Shown: piece after piece, positions 17,843-26,492 of the stretch
Layout of the letters: the number at the start of each line of letters is the position of its first letter
Position numbering within the stretch: position 1 is the stretch's first letter
From: Olsenella uli DSM 7084
GTDB taxonomy: Bacteria > Actinomycetota > Coriobacteriia > Coriobacteriales > Atopobiaceae
Assembly: GCF_000143845.1 (NCBI RefSeq)
Contig: NC_014363.1
Coordinates: 1 to 64,000, forward strand
DNA length: 64,000 nt
Direction: 5' to 3'
The notes under the pieces: model-generated
What the model was told of the DNA's origin: nothing
The model's input: the letters and a program-made list of their open reading frames with translations, nothing else
Database searches by the model: none
Made by a program: the position numbers and the translations under genes

Positions 17843-19111
17843 ATGGAGATTATCGTTACGACGCTCCAGACCGTAGCGTCTATGGGCCCCATGGTCATGA
17901 TGCCGCTCATTATCTTGGTGCTTGGCCTAATCTTTCGCGTTAAGGCCAACATTCTATTGAAGTCCGCTCTTCTTGTTGGCATTGGCTTTGCCGGTGTCAA
18001 TATGGTTATCAACTGGTTTGTATCGCAGGTCGCCGGTTCTGTTTCTGGTATGGTCGCCAACTGGGGCATCCAAACTTCCATTATGGATGTGGGCTGGCCC
18101 GCGCGCGCGGCTGCCACTTGGGCATTTCCCTTGGCTGCCGTTGTCGTTTTTGTTGTGCTCGGCGCCAACGCTCTGATGCTCCTTACTAAGACCACCAAGA
18201 CCGTTATGGTTGATTTCTGGTCATACAACCACTTCATCTTTACCGGCGCTCTGGTCTGGTATGCCACCAACGGCAATCCTTGGGTCTCTATCATCGCTGC
18301 CGCCGTTGACTTCATCATTACGATTAAGATCGCTGACTGGACTACTCCGGTTGTTGAAGATTACTTTGAGCTTGAGGGGGTTAACTTCCCAACCTCAAAC
18401 TCCGTGATCTGGGCGCCTGTCTCATTTGCCCTCAACAAGCTCTGGGATGTGATTCCTGGCATCAATAGGATTGATGTCAACCCCAAGGGCGTTCAGGAAA
18501 AGTTCGGTTTTGTTGGCGAGCCCATGTTCATGGGCTTTATCATCGGTGCCGCCATTGGCATCCTTGCCGGTGACTCCGTTGACACGATTCTCATAGTTGC
18601 TATGAGCACCGCCGTCACAATGGTTCTCACTCCAAAGATGATGCAGATTCTGATGGAGGGACTGCTTCCGTTTGCCGATGCAGTTAAGGACATCCTCCAG
18701 AAAAAGTTTCCTGGAACAAACTTCACTATGGGTGTTGACGCTGCCCTGACTATCGCTAACGAGTCTGCAATTACCGTAGGCATCATCATGGTCCCCATCA
18801 CCTTGCTTCTCGCCGCAGTACTTCCGGGAAACAAGCTCCTTCCGATTGCAGACATTGCGTATCAAGCCATGTGGCTCTCTGCTTGGCCGGTAGCTTTTGG
18901 CAAGGGCAACATCTTCCGCGGCATCCTTTCGACCGTCATTATCACCTGCATTGTTCTTTGGATTGCAACTGCGCTCGCCCCCGTTCACACCCAGCTTGCC
19001 ATCTCTGGCGGGTTTGTGCTTCCCGACGGCATGCAGTTCATTTCGACCGAGGACGCTGGCGAGCATGTCATCGGCTTTATCTCCCAATGGCTTGCGGGTT
19101 TCATTGGTTAA
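17843..19111 (+). CDS. PTS enzyme IIC, galactitol type (sugar permease)
   Basis: A 422-aa integral membrane EIIC of the GatC family, with about ten hydrophobic segments beginning at residue 10. The conserved region GVDAALTIANESAITVG, where the family carries its substrate-binding Asn-Glu, is near residues 298-314. GGAAGG precedes the ATG. The substrate class of GatC-type permeases includes polyols and related compounds. Given the downstream dehydratase and lactonase, a sugar acid or sugar lactone delivered as a 6-phosphate is plausible here. A strong hairpin follows the gene. Confidence 0.88.
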   Translation: MEIIVTTLQTVASMGPMVMMPLIILVLGLIFRVKANILLKSALLVGIGFAGVNMVINWFVSQVAGSVSGMVANWGIQTSIMDVGWPARAAATWAFPLAAVVVFVVLGANALMLLTKTTKTVMVDFWSYNHFIFTGALVWYATNGNPWVSIIAAAVDFIITIKIADWTTPVVEDYFELEGVNFPTSNSVIWAPVSFALNKLWDVIPGINRIDVNPKGVQEKFGFVGEPMFMGFIIGAAIGILAGDSVDTILIVAMSTAVTMVLTPKMMQILMEGLLPFADAVKDILQKKFPGTNFTMGVDAALTIANESAITVGIIMVPITLLLAAVLPGNKLLPIADIAYQAMWLSAWPVAFGKGNIFRGILSTVIITCIVLWIATALAPVHTQLAISGGFVLPDGMQFISTEDAGEHVIGFISQWLAGFIG

Positions 19112-19137
19112 GCGATGCGTCCAAGAACCGCATCTGA

Positions 19138-19166
19138 CGAGGCGAGGTCATGCTGGCCTCGCCTCG
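19138..19166 (+). terminator. Intra-operon hairpin after the PTS genes
   Basis: Thirteen paired positions (19138-19150 with 19154-19166, one G-T pair, three-base loop) are followed by TTTA. It lies between EIIC and the dehydratase gene on the same strand, so it may attenuate transcription or stabilise the upstream PTS mRNA. Confidence 0.6.
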
Positions 19167-19191
19167 TTTAAGAAGAAGGAGGTTGTGTACC

Positions 19192-20337
19192 TTGAAGATA
19201 ACGAGTGTCAAGATTTATGAGGTAAAGCCTCGCTGGATCTTTTGCAAAGTATCGACTGATGAGGGAATAGTCGGCTGGGGAGAAATGATCTCTGGCACCA
19301 AGACCCGTACAGTTGTGGAGGGTACAAAGGAGCTTGCCGACCGCATAGTTGGGCGCGACCCATTTGAGATTGAACGACTTTGGCAAGAGCTTCATCGTTC
19401 GTTCTTCCGCGGTGGCCCTATTAACGGGACCATAGTCTCTGGCCTTGAGATGGCGCTATGGGACATCAAGGGCAAGGCTTTCGACGTGCCCGTGTGGCAG
19501 CTTCTTGGCGGAAGGGCCCGTGATAGGATTCGCGTCTACTCATGGGTCGGAGGGGATCGTCCCTCTGATGTCGCGAATGAAGCGATGGATCGTTTGAGCC
19601 GTGGATTCCGCGCAATAAAAATGAACGCAGTAGAGGAACTTCACTACGTTGATACGTACGACAAAGTGAAGTCAGCTGTTGACAGGATTGCTTCCATCAG
19701 GGATGTATGTGGCGACGATATTGAGGTCGGAATCGATTTCCATGGTCGCGTACACAGGCCGATGGCAAAGGTCCTTGCCAACGCACTCGTGCCATATCAT
19801 CCCATGTTCATCGAAGAGCCGGTCTTGCCCGAGAACTGGGAATCCTTTGCAAGCCTTGCTGCCGAGGTGCCCATCCCAATTGCTACGGGAGAGCGACTTT
19901 ATACCCGCTGGGAGTACAAGCGTCTGCTTGTCCAAGGGGCGGTAGACATTGTTCAGCCTGATGTATCCATGTGTGGAGGTATCCTCGAGGCTCGAAAGAT
20001 TATTGGAATGGCCGAAGCGTTTGATGTTGCTGCAGCTCCACATGCGCCATACGGTCCCATCGCTTTGGCAGCGACGCTCCAAGTTGATGTCTGCTCCCCA
20101 AACGTGTTTATCCAAGAGCAGAGCCTTGGCATTCATTACAACCAAGGGTTTGACCTTCTTGACTTTATCCAAAACAAGGACGTCTTTGAGTTTACGGACG
20201 GGTATATCCGAGTGCCAACCGAGCCCGGACTAGGTCTGGTCATGGATGAGGAGAAGATTCAAGCGGTTTCTGCAGAAGGTCTAATCTGGCGTAACCCAAG
20301 CTGGAGAAATTACGATGGCACCATTGCGGAGTGGTAG
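19192..20337 (+). CDS. dgoD: D-galactonate dehydratase-like enzyme (enolase superfamily)
   Basis: A 381-aa mandelate-racemase-type enolase-superfamily dehydratase. From TTG 19192, with AAGGAGG at 19176-19182, the N-terminus is KITSVKIYEVKPRW, which aligns well from memory with E. coli DgoD. Matching motifs are GWGE, RGGPINGT, YSWVGGDRP, DFHGRV (metal-binding Asp and general acid region), FIEEPV (Glu ligand), GERLYTRWE (Glu ligand) and the C-terminal PHAPYGPIALAA with the catalytic histidine. DgoD converts D-galactonate to 2-keto-3-deoxygalactonate. Whether this enzyme takes the free acid or the 6-phosphate that a PTS would supply is open. Confidence 0.88.
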   Translation: MKITSVKIYEVKPRWIFCKVSTDEGIVGWGEMISGTKTRTVVEGTKELADRIVGRDPFEIERLWQELHRSFFRGGPINGTIVSGLEMALWDIKGKAFDVPVWQLLGGRARDRIRVYSWVGGDRPSDVANEAMDRLSRGFRAIKMNAVEELHYVDTYDKVKSAVDRIASIRDVCGDDIEVGIDFHGRVHRPMAKVLANALVPYHPMFIEEPVLPENWESFASLAAEVPIPIATGERLYTRWEYKRLLVQGAVDIVQPDVSMCGGILEARKIIGMAEAFDVAAAPHAPYGPIALAATLQVDVCSPNVFIQEQSLGIHYNQGFDLLDFIQNKDVFEFTDGYIRVPTEPGLGLVMDEEKIQAVSAEGLIWRNPSWRNYDGTIAEW

Positions 20338-20345
20338 GAGGGGCG

Positions 20346-21254
20346 ATGGTCAATACCGTACTCGGCACAATCGAGACAAGCAAGCTTGGCAAGACCCTCA
20401 TTCACGAGCATCTTTACGTAGCCCCTGACGAGCTTCATCGTAACTACGCATACACGTTGGACGTTCTACAGAAGAGCGTCGAAGAAGCTCGACTGTTTGG
20501 CCTGGCAGGTGGAGAAACAATCGTTGAGCTCACTCCGCTGGGATATGGTCGTAACACCGAGGCGCTTCGGGAGATATCGCGGAGGTCAGGTGTCAATATT
20601 ATCTGCGTCACCGGGTTTCACAAGGATCTCTGGCTTCCCCGCTGGTTTGATCAGCTTACTGATAACGAGATTGAAGCAGAACTGCGTCGTGAGATTGTAG
20701 ATGGCATTGGCTACTCTGGGGTGCACCCAGGAGCTGCCAAGCTCGGGACATCTTTCGGTGAGGTGACGAGTCGCGAACACAGGGCCTTCTCGATAGTCGC
20801 TCCCTTGGCGCGCGAATACCACTTGCCTATCATCACTCACTGCGACAAGGGAACGATGGGACACGAGCAGCTTGACTTGCTCGAAAAATATAGTTTTGAT
20901 GCCAAGCACGTCTGTTTGTCACATACGGACTTGACGATGGACTTTGGTTACATCCGAAGTCTTTGTGAACGTGGGGCATACCTGTCGTTTGACCATGTTG
21001 GGCGTGATTTAGAGGGTCATGACCACGAACGTGTGGAAATGATTGCGAACCTTGTTGAGACGGGGTGCGGCGACAAGATATGTCTGGCAGGAGACATGGG
21101 AAAGAAGGACTACTTCGTATCATACGGAGGAAGACCTGGACTTGCCTACATCTTGACAGCTTTGAGAAGCTATCTATTGGAGAGTATTTCTGAGGCTGAA
21201 TACACGAAGATGATCGTGGACAACCCTCGCCATGTTCTTGCGTGGGATGAGTAA
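20346..21254 (+). CDS. Phosphotriesterase-family metal hydrolase, probable sugar lactonase
   Basis: A 302-aa amidohydrolase-fold protein of the phosphotriesterase family (COG1735). The binuclear metal ligands are visible: HEHLY (two His), the carboxylated lysine in GAAKLGTS, then ITHCDKG, CLSHTDL and the aspartate in LAGDMGKK. Bacterial members include phospho-furanose lactonases acting on 1,4-lactones of sugar-acid phosphates such as galactonolactone 6-phosphate (family knowledge). That fits a PTS-fed galactonate pathway, but the assignment is inference. ATG 20346 is preceded by AGGAGGGG and lies 8 bases after the dehydratase stop. Confidence 0.8.
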   Translation: MVNTVLGTIETSKLGKTLIHEHLYVAPDELHRNYAYTLDVLQKSVEEARLFGLAGGETIVELTPLGYGRNTEALREISRRSGVNIICVTGFHKDLWLPRWFDQLTDNEIEAELRREIVDGIGYSGVHPGAAKLGTSFGEVTSREHRAFSIVAPLAREYHLPIITHCDKGTMGHEQLDLLEKYSFDAKHVCLSHTDLTMDFGYIRSLCERGAYLSFDHVGRDLEGHDHERVEMIANLVETGCGDKICLAGDMGKKDYFVSYGGRPGLAYILTALRSYLLESISEAEYTKMIVDNPRHVLAWDE

Positions 21255-21302
21255 TAAGGGCGGACGAACTTCGTTTCGCGAACTCTTAGGGGGAGAGATA
21301 CC

Positions 21303-22543
21303 GTGCGACGCAAGATTGATCGGCTTGAGCCATTCTAGAGGGCTATCAGCAAGGCTTACCTTGCTTCCGCTGGAATCTCAATCGATTCGCTTGAGGATAC
21401 TGATAAGCCTTTCATCGCGATTGCGAACAGCTGGAACAAAGTCTGCCCCGGTCACGAACCCCTGCGCCAGCTGGCCCAAGAAGTTAAGAAGGACATTCTC
21501 GAGGTGGGTGGTGAACCAATCGAATTCAACACTATTGCCACGTGTGATGGAATAGCACAGGGCCACTCGGGCATGCGTTACTGTCTACCTCACCGCGATC
21601 TGATAACCGACTCCTGTGAGGCGATGATCGTGGGGGGCGTATTCGACGGAGTCGTATACATGGGGTCATGCGATAAGATTATTCCGTGGATGCTTAATGC
21701 AGCGGTGCGCCTCAATCTCCCTTCTGCGTTGATTACTGCCGGGCTTTGCTACGATGAAATCAAACCCTCCGAATCCAAGGCCTTAAGGGCCGCGTTCTTG
21801 CGTGACGAAGTTACGGAACGTGATGTGATTGAAGGTACGCTTAAGTACTACACAGGTCCCAGCGCCTGCCCCTTCCTCGGAACGGCAAATACCATGGCCT
21901 GTCTGAGTGAGGGGCTGGGTATGATGCTTCCGTATGGGGCACTATTGCCCAGCAGCACAAGCCAGCGCAGATTCAGTGCGCGAAGAACGGGCGCGCGTGT
22001 GGTCGATATGGTTTGGAGGAACATCAAACCCTCTGATATCATGACGCAGGCAGCTATCGACAATGCCGTTAGACCGCTCGCCTTCATAGGCGGCTCGTTC
22101 AATGCGCTCATTCATCTGTCTGCGCTTGTCGCCGAACTCGGACTTAAGTGCACGTGGGCATGGTGGCTGAAATTACGAGCAAGACGCCCGTTGTCTGCAA
22201 CGTTGTTTCCAATGGCAACATCAGCTGCATCAACCTGTATAAGGCTGGCGGCGTTCCCGCAGTGATGAAGACCACAGAGAAGGATCTCGACGTTTCCGTC
22301 TTGACGGTGACGGGTGAGACCCTGCAGGCTAACCTCGATTGCGACGTGTCAATCGACCGTGGCATCATTCGTGTCCGGGATGATCCCACATCTGCTGCGA
22401 ACGGAATTCAGGTGTTGTGCGGTAACGCTAATGGCTTGCATTTCCTAAGGGAGTCTGTTGATAAGCATTGGCGTCTATGGAGTGCCAAGGCGCTTTTACG
22501 GCACTCCTCATCTCGACGTGCGGTTAGCCTTGGCGGAGGCTAA
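21303..22543 (+). pseudogene. Decayed IlvD/Edd-family sugar-acid dehydratase
   Basis: A broken member of the dihydroxyacid/6-phosphogluconate dehydratase family. GTG 21303 with GGGGGAG upstream begins MRRKIDRLEPF, then meets an in-frame TAG at 21336-21338 (codon 12). The same frame continues with family motifs PFIAIANSW, EFNTIATCDGIAQGHSGM and GSCDKIIPWML. Near 22146 one base appears lost: the frame changes and resumes as HVGMVAEIT, INLYKAGGVPAVMK and LTVTGETLQANL. Homology fades after GIQVLCGN near 22430, so roughly 150 C-terminal residues are missing. The usual CDKxxPG reads CDKIIPW, with Trp in place of Gly. At least three lesions make a functional product unlikely. Confidence 0.85.
22479..22507 (+). 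other. Hairpin at the right edge of the sugar-acid block
   Basis: An 8-bp perfect stem (GGAGTGCC at 22479-22486 with GGCACTCC at 22500-22507) lies just past the last recognisable part of the dehydratase pseudogene. There is no T-run, so it may be an old terminator or a junction remnant. Confidence 0.35.
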
Positions 22544-22584
22544 GCTGTACCATCGCAGGAGAGACGTCGTACAGAGGACACGCC

Positions 22585-23049
22585 ATGGCATACGCAAACG
22601 AGGACGCATACCGCGCCGACGGCATCACACCGCAGCTGGACGCGCTGTCCTCGCAGCTGATGGGCGACGCGTTCGACCTCCTGGCGGAGGGCAGGCCGGT
22701 GAACGTGCTGCTGGTCATCTCGGACGCCCAGGGCAACGTGGCCTCGTATGAATTTGCGGCCGATGGCGTGGAGGCCTGTCTTGACGGGGCCCACGATAAG
22801 GTTCGCCAGCTGGTTCGTGCTGGCGGCGACCAGAAGAGCGGCCTTGCGTCGCCGGTGCGCTATGCACTTGCCTACGAGGGTGCCGTGGCCGACGAGTCTG
22901 GCGCTTACCAGGATGCCCTGCTGCTGGAGTTTGGCGAGGAGGGCCACAAAGCCTTCTCGGCCTATTCGTACGTGGACGGCAGGGGGGAGGGCGATGGCTT
23001 CAGGTGGACCGATCCTGCGCCTGCCGGTGAGGTGGAGCCGCTGATCTGA
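22585..23049 (+). CDS. Hypothetical protein, 154 aa
   Basis: A soluble, acidic 154-aa protein with no recognised motif. It starts MAYANEDAYRADG after an AGAGGA ribosome binding site and ends in VEPLI. Regular alternation of hydrophobic residues (VNVLLVISDAQGNVASYEF) suggests an alpha/beta fold. There are no signal peptide or membrane segments. Its base composition returns to the GC-rich norm of the chromosome, so it marks the resumption of core sequence after the sugar-acid block. It stands alone before typA with about 150 bases between them, and nothing in the context gives a function. Confidence 0.75.
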   Translation: MAYANEDAYRADGITPQLDALSSQLMGDAFDLLAEGRPVNVLLVISDAQGNVASYEFAADGVEACLDGAHDKVRQLVRAGGDQKSGLASPVRYALAYEGAVADESGAYQDALLLEFGEEGHKAFSAYSYVDGRGEGDGFRWTDPAPAGEVEPLI

Positions 23050-23115
23050 CCGTCGGGCATCCCCCTGGACGCGCCCGTCCCCATGACCGTCCGCGGACAG
23101 AGCAGTTTACGTGGA

Positions 23116-23167
23116 GTGACGCATGTGGTATGGGGTGACGCCTGCGCCTGATATACAGTTGTCAGGC
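23116..23167 (+). promoter_or_regulatory. Possible promoter/operator region before typA
   Basis: GTGACGC occurs twice, at 23116-23122 and 23135-23141, 19 bases apart (about two helical turns). It is followed by an inverted repeat GCCTGA/TCAGGC (23146-23151 with 23162-23167) whose loop holds TATACA, a possible -10. The typA ATG is 32 bases further on. No regulator can be named. Confidence 0.35.
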
Positions 23168-23198
23168 TACAGCGCTTGAACCCGTCGAAGAGGTGCCT

Positions 23199-25037
23199 AT
23201 GCTCCAGGAGCACATCAGGAACATCGCAATCATCGCCCACGTCGACCACGGCAAGACGACCCTCGTCGACCAGATGTTGAAGGCGACCCACGCCTTCCGT
23301 GACAACCAGCAGGTCGAGGAGCGCGTGCTCGACTCCAATGACCAGGAGCGCGAGCGCGGCATCACCATCCTCGCCAAGAACATATCCATCGAGTACAACG
23401 GCGTCAAGATCAACGTCATCGACACGCCCGGCCACGCCGACTTTGGCGGCGAGGTCGAGCGCGTCCTCAAGATGGCCGACGGAGCCGTCCTGCTCGTCGA
23501 TGCGGCCGAGGGCCCCATGCCCCAGACCCGCTTCGTGCTGAGCCACGCCATCGCAGCCGGGCTCTCCATCATGGTCTGCATCAACAAGATCGACCGTGGC
23601 GGCGCAGACCCCGAGAAGGCCCTCAACGACTGCCTGGACCTCATGATGGACCTGGGTGCCGACGACGCGCAGCTCGAGTTCAGCATGGAACACGTGGTCT
23701 ACGCCTCGGCCGTGAACGGCTTCGCCCGCCTCGATCCCGAGGACGGCAACGGTGACATGCTGCCACTCATGGACATGATCGTCGATTCCCTGCCCGCTCC
23801 CGACGTCGACCTGGACGGCCCTCTCGCCATGCAGTGCGTCACCATCGACCATTCCGACTACGTCGGACGCGTTGGCATCGGTCGCATCTACTCCGGCTCC
23901 ATCCATACGGGCGACAGGATCCTCGTCGTGAAGAACGACGGGTCGCGTGCCATGAGTCAGGTCAAGCAGCTCTTCACCTTCGACTACCTGGGCCGCAGGG
24001 AGTGCGGCGAGGCCCAGGCCGGTGACATTGCCGCCGTCGTGGGCGTCGACTCCACGGACATCGGCGACGTCTACACCGACCCCGACAATCCCGTCGAGCT
24101 CGAGCCCATAGAGATCGACCCGCCAACCCTCTCCATCGTGTTCGAGCCCTCGACCTCTCCCCTCGTCGGCCGCGAGGGCGACATCGTCGGCGGGCGCCAG
24201 CTCAAGGAGCGCCTGGAGGCCGAGCGCGAGAACAACGTGACCATGCGCATAGAGGAGCTCCCAGACAAGACGGGTACCGAGGTCAGTGGCCGCGGCATCC
24301 TGCACCTGTCCGTCCTCATGGAGCAGATGCGCCGCGAGGGCTTCGAGTTCCAGGTCGGTCGTCCGCGCGTGCTCTTCAAGAAGGACGAGCACGGCAACAC
24401 CGTCGAACCTGTCGAGCAGGCGGTCGTCGAGTGTCCGGGCGAATTCTCCGGCAAGGTCATCGAGGTCTTCGGCAATTCTGGCGGGGCCATGGTCTCCATG
24501 GACGCCGGAACCACGCAGACGCACCTCGAGTTCAAGATCCCCACCCGCGGCATCATGGGCCTCAAGAATCGCATCCTCAACGTCACGCACGGTGAGGCGG
24601 TCTTCTACCACACCTTCCTGGAGTATGGACCCTACGCCGGTGAACTGGGCGTCCGCCAGAACGGCGCCATGATCTCCATGTCCACCGAGAAGGCCGTGGC
24701 CTATGCGTTGGGTACCCTCCAGGAGCGCGGCACGCTCTTCGTCGAGCCCGGCACCGAGTGCTACGAGGGCATGCTCGTGGGCGAGCGCTCCAAGCCAGGC
24801 GACATGGTCGTCAACATCGCGCGCACCAAGTCGCTTGGAAACCAGCGCTCATCGACCGCAGACATCGCCGTCCAGCTGACGCCGCCCAAGACCTTCTCGC
24901 TCGAGGAGGCACTCGAGTACATCATGGATGACGAGCTGGTTGAGATCACGCCCCGGAACGTCCGCATGCGCAAGCGCATCCTGAACGAGACCGACCGCCG
25001 CAAGTGGCGCGTTCGCCATGGGATGGTCGACAAGTAG
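23199..25037 (+). CDS. typA: Ribosome-associated GTPase TypA/BipA
   Basis: TypA/BipA is a translational GTPase that assists 50S subunit assembly and stress adaptation. G-domain motifs are intact: AHVDHGKTT (G1), DTPGHADF (G3) and INKID (G4). The ERERGITI switch sequence, the domain II region and the C-terminal EF-G-like domains follow. The length, 612 aa from ATG 23199, is normal. GAAGAGG lies just upstream; a GTG two codons earlier is an alternative. It converges on a TRIC-type gene with 76 bases between the stops and no clear terminator. Confidence 0.95.
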   Translation: MLQEHIRNIAIIAHVDHGKTTLVDQMLKATHAFRDNQQVEERVLDSNDQERERGITILAKNISIEYNGVKINVIDTPGHADFGGEVERVLKMADGAVLLVDAAEGPMPQTRFVLSHAIAAGLSIMVCINKIDRGGADPEKALNDCLDLMMDLGADDAQLEFSMEHVVYASAVNGFARLDPEDGNGDMLPLMDMIVDSLPAPDVDLDGPLAMQCVTIDHSDYVGRVGIGRIYSGSIHTGDRILVVKNDGSRAMSQVKQLFTFDYLGRRECGEAQAGDIAAVVGVDSTDIGDVYTDPDNPVELEPIEIDPPTLSIVFEPSTSPLVGREGDIVGGRQLKERLEAERENNVTMRIEELPDKTGTEVSGRGILHLSVLMEQMRREGFEFQVGRPRVLFKKDEHGNTVEPVEQAVVECPGEFSGKVIEVFGNSGGAMVSMDAGTTQTHLEFKIPTRGIMGLKNRILNVTHGEAVFYHTFLEYGPYAGELGVRQNGAMISMSTEKAVAYALGTLQERGTLFVEPGTECYEGMLVGERSKPGDMVVNIARTKSLGNQRSSTADIAVQLTPPKTFSLEEALEYIMDDELVEITPRNVRMRKRILNETDRRKWRVRHGMVDK

Positions 25038-25113
25038 GTCGGGCGTGGAGACCCGGACCCTCGATGACCAACGACGGTGATGTGGAGCGCGACCCTTGGC
25101 CGCGCCCTGTGCC

Positions 25114-25884
25114 CTACAGGTCGCCCGCCCCGCGATGAGGTCGGCGGATGACGCGCCTGGAGCGCGCGACGCCCTCGTTCTTTGCGTAGGTCACGACGGT
25201 CCGGGCCCTGTCCATCACGCGCGGGGTCAGGTCGATGTCTGCGGGCGACATCACGTTGAAGCGAAGCGACCAGCGCCTGAGCAGCACCGTGATGAGCACG
25301 CAGAGGACCGTCGCCCACAGGCGCTGCAGATGGATGAGCGTGACGGGGAGGTAGTAGGACATCGACCCACCGATGGCGCAGATGGCGTAGAAGTTGCTGC
25401 GACGGAAGATCCTGGGGACGTCCCCCAAACACACGTCGCGCAGCATGCCGCCGCCCACGCCCGTGATGGTTCCCATGAGTACGCAGGCCAGGGGGTTGAG
25501 CGAGAAGACCATGGCCTTGTCGGTGCCCGCGGCGGCAAACAGGCCGACCGATATGATGTCGACCCACTCCAGTAGCCCGGGAAAGCTGCCGAACATCCCT
25601 GGAAACAGGAAGCCCACGACTCCGGCGGACACCGTCGCGAGGATGGCGTAGGGCGAGCTGAGCATGTAGACCGACCCCCGCTGCATGACCACGTCGCGGA
25701 CGAGTCCGCCGCCCAGGCCGCCGAACATGGCGAGCGCAATGTAGCCGATGAGGTCGAGCCTGCGCTCGCGTGCGACGAGAATGCCGGAGATGGCGCCGAC
25801 GACGACGGCGGTGATGTCGAGCCACGCGGGAATGGCGACGGCGGCGGTGTCCGGGCTGGCAGAGGATATCAGCTCTGAGATCAC
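25114..25884 (-). CDS. TRIC-type cation channel / UPF0126 membrane protein
   Basis: About 256 aa from GTG 25884, chosen because GGGAGAAG precedes it; the open frame reaches 25989 but that extension is basic and unlike the family. The protein has about seven transmembrane segments in two homologous halves, each with the diagnostic glycine motif: GGLGGGLVRDV near residue 55 and GVGGGMLRDV near 140. Prokaryotic TRIC homologues form trimeric monovalent-cation channels (family knowledge). The C-terminal tail is basic. It is transcribed towards typA. Confidence 0.87.
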   Translation of the reverse strand: MISELISSASPDTAAVAIPAWLDITAVVVGAISGILVARERRLDLIGYIALAMFGGLGGGLVRDVVMQRGSVYMLSSPYAILATVSAGVVGFLFPGMFGSFPGLLEWVDIISVGLFAAAGTDKAMVFSLNPLACVLMGTITGVGGGMLRDVCLGDVPRIFRRSNFYAICAIGGSMSYYLPVTLIHLQRLWATVLCVLITVLLRRWSLRFNVMSPADIDLTPRVMDRARTVVTYAKNEGVARSRRVIRRPHRGAGDL

Positions 25885-26006
25885 GTTCTTCTCCCATGGG
25901 ACGGAGGGTGTCGGGCGCGTCCGTGCCCTGCCATGGTAATGCCTCGGCACCCTCCCTGACCCCCTTTGTAGAAAAAATGTGCTAGCCAAAGGGAAGCCTG
26001 GTCATG

Positions 26007-26012
26007 TATACT
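26007..26012 (+). promoter_or_regulatory. Putative -10 element of the tRNA-Ser genes
   Basis: TATACT in a GTATACT context lies 18 bases before the mature 5' end of tRNA-Ser(GGA), a fitting distance. No consensus -35 is seen 16-18 bases upstream. Confidence 0.4.
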
Positions 26013-26029
26013 GTCATGCGCGGTTTTGA

Positions 26030-26120
26030 GGAGAGTTGTCCGAGTGGCCGAAGGAGCACGATTGGAAATCGTGTATACGCCTAAAGCGTATCCTGGGTTC
26101 AAATCCCAGACTCTCCGCCA
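26030..26120 (+). tRNA. tRNA-Ser (GGA)
   Basis: A class II tRNA of 91 nt including CCA. Acceptor GGAGAGT pairs with ACTCTCC, the anticodon loop TTGGAAA gives anticodon GGA, there is a long variable arm (TACGCC..GGCGTA type pairing around 26074-26093), and CCA is encoded at 26118-26120. Confidence 0.97.
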
Positions 26121-26167
26121 GAATTATTCGAGTGGCGCCTGCGGGCGCCACTTTCGAATCGCCCTTC

Positions 26168-26257
26168 GGAGGGGTGGCAGAGTGGTTGAATGCGGCGGTC
26201 TCGAAAACCGTTTACCCTTTCGAGGGTACGAGGGTTCGAATCCCTCCTCCTCCGCCA
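26168..26257 (+). tRNA. tRNA-Ser (CGA)
   Basis: A class II tRNA of 90 nt. Acceptor GGAGGGG pairs with CTCCTCC (one G-T pair), the anticodon loop CTCGAAA gives anticodon CGA, the variable arm is long, and CCA is encoded at 26255-26257. It lies 47 bases after tRNA-Ser(GGA), so they may share one transcript ending at the terminator below. Confidence 0.95.
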
Positions 26258-26267
26258 TCGTTGCAAC

Positions 26268-26297
26268 GGGGGCCCGCTGGGAAGCGGGTCCCCTTTT
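26268..26297 (+). terminator. Intrinsic terminator after the tRNA-Ser pair
   Basis: An 11-bp stem (26268-26278 with 26283-26293, one G-T pair, loop GGGA) is followed by TTTT. Confidence 0.9.
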
Positions 26298-26492
26298 CAT
26301 GCCTCCGACTCGGGTGCTCGCCCGAATCGCACCAACCCGAGCTTCCGTCCCCCCGTCGCAGCCCCCAAATCGTTCGATAGTCCTTAAACCCCCGTTAACA
26401 TGGTTCATCTAAACTAGTGGCACCCAAACGGGTTGCGCACTTCCGGAAGAACTGGCCCGCGCTAGACAAGGCGCCAGCGAAAGGAGACATAC

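Noticed and set aside
14581-22560. Integrative element with att sites
   Set aside because: No integrase and no repeat of the tRNA-Lys 3' end was found near 22540, so only a composition-based island call is justified.
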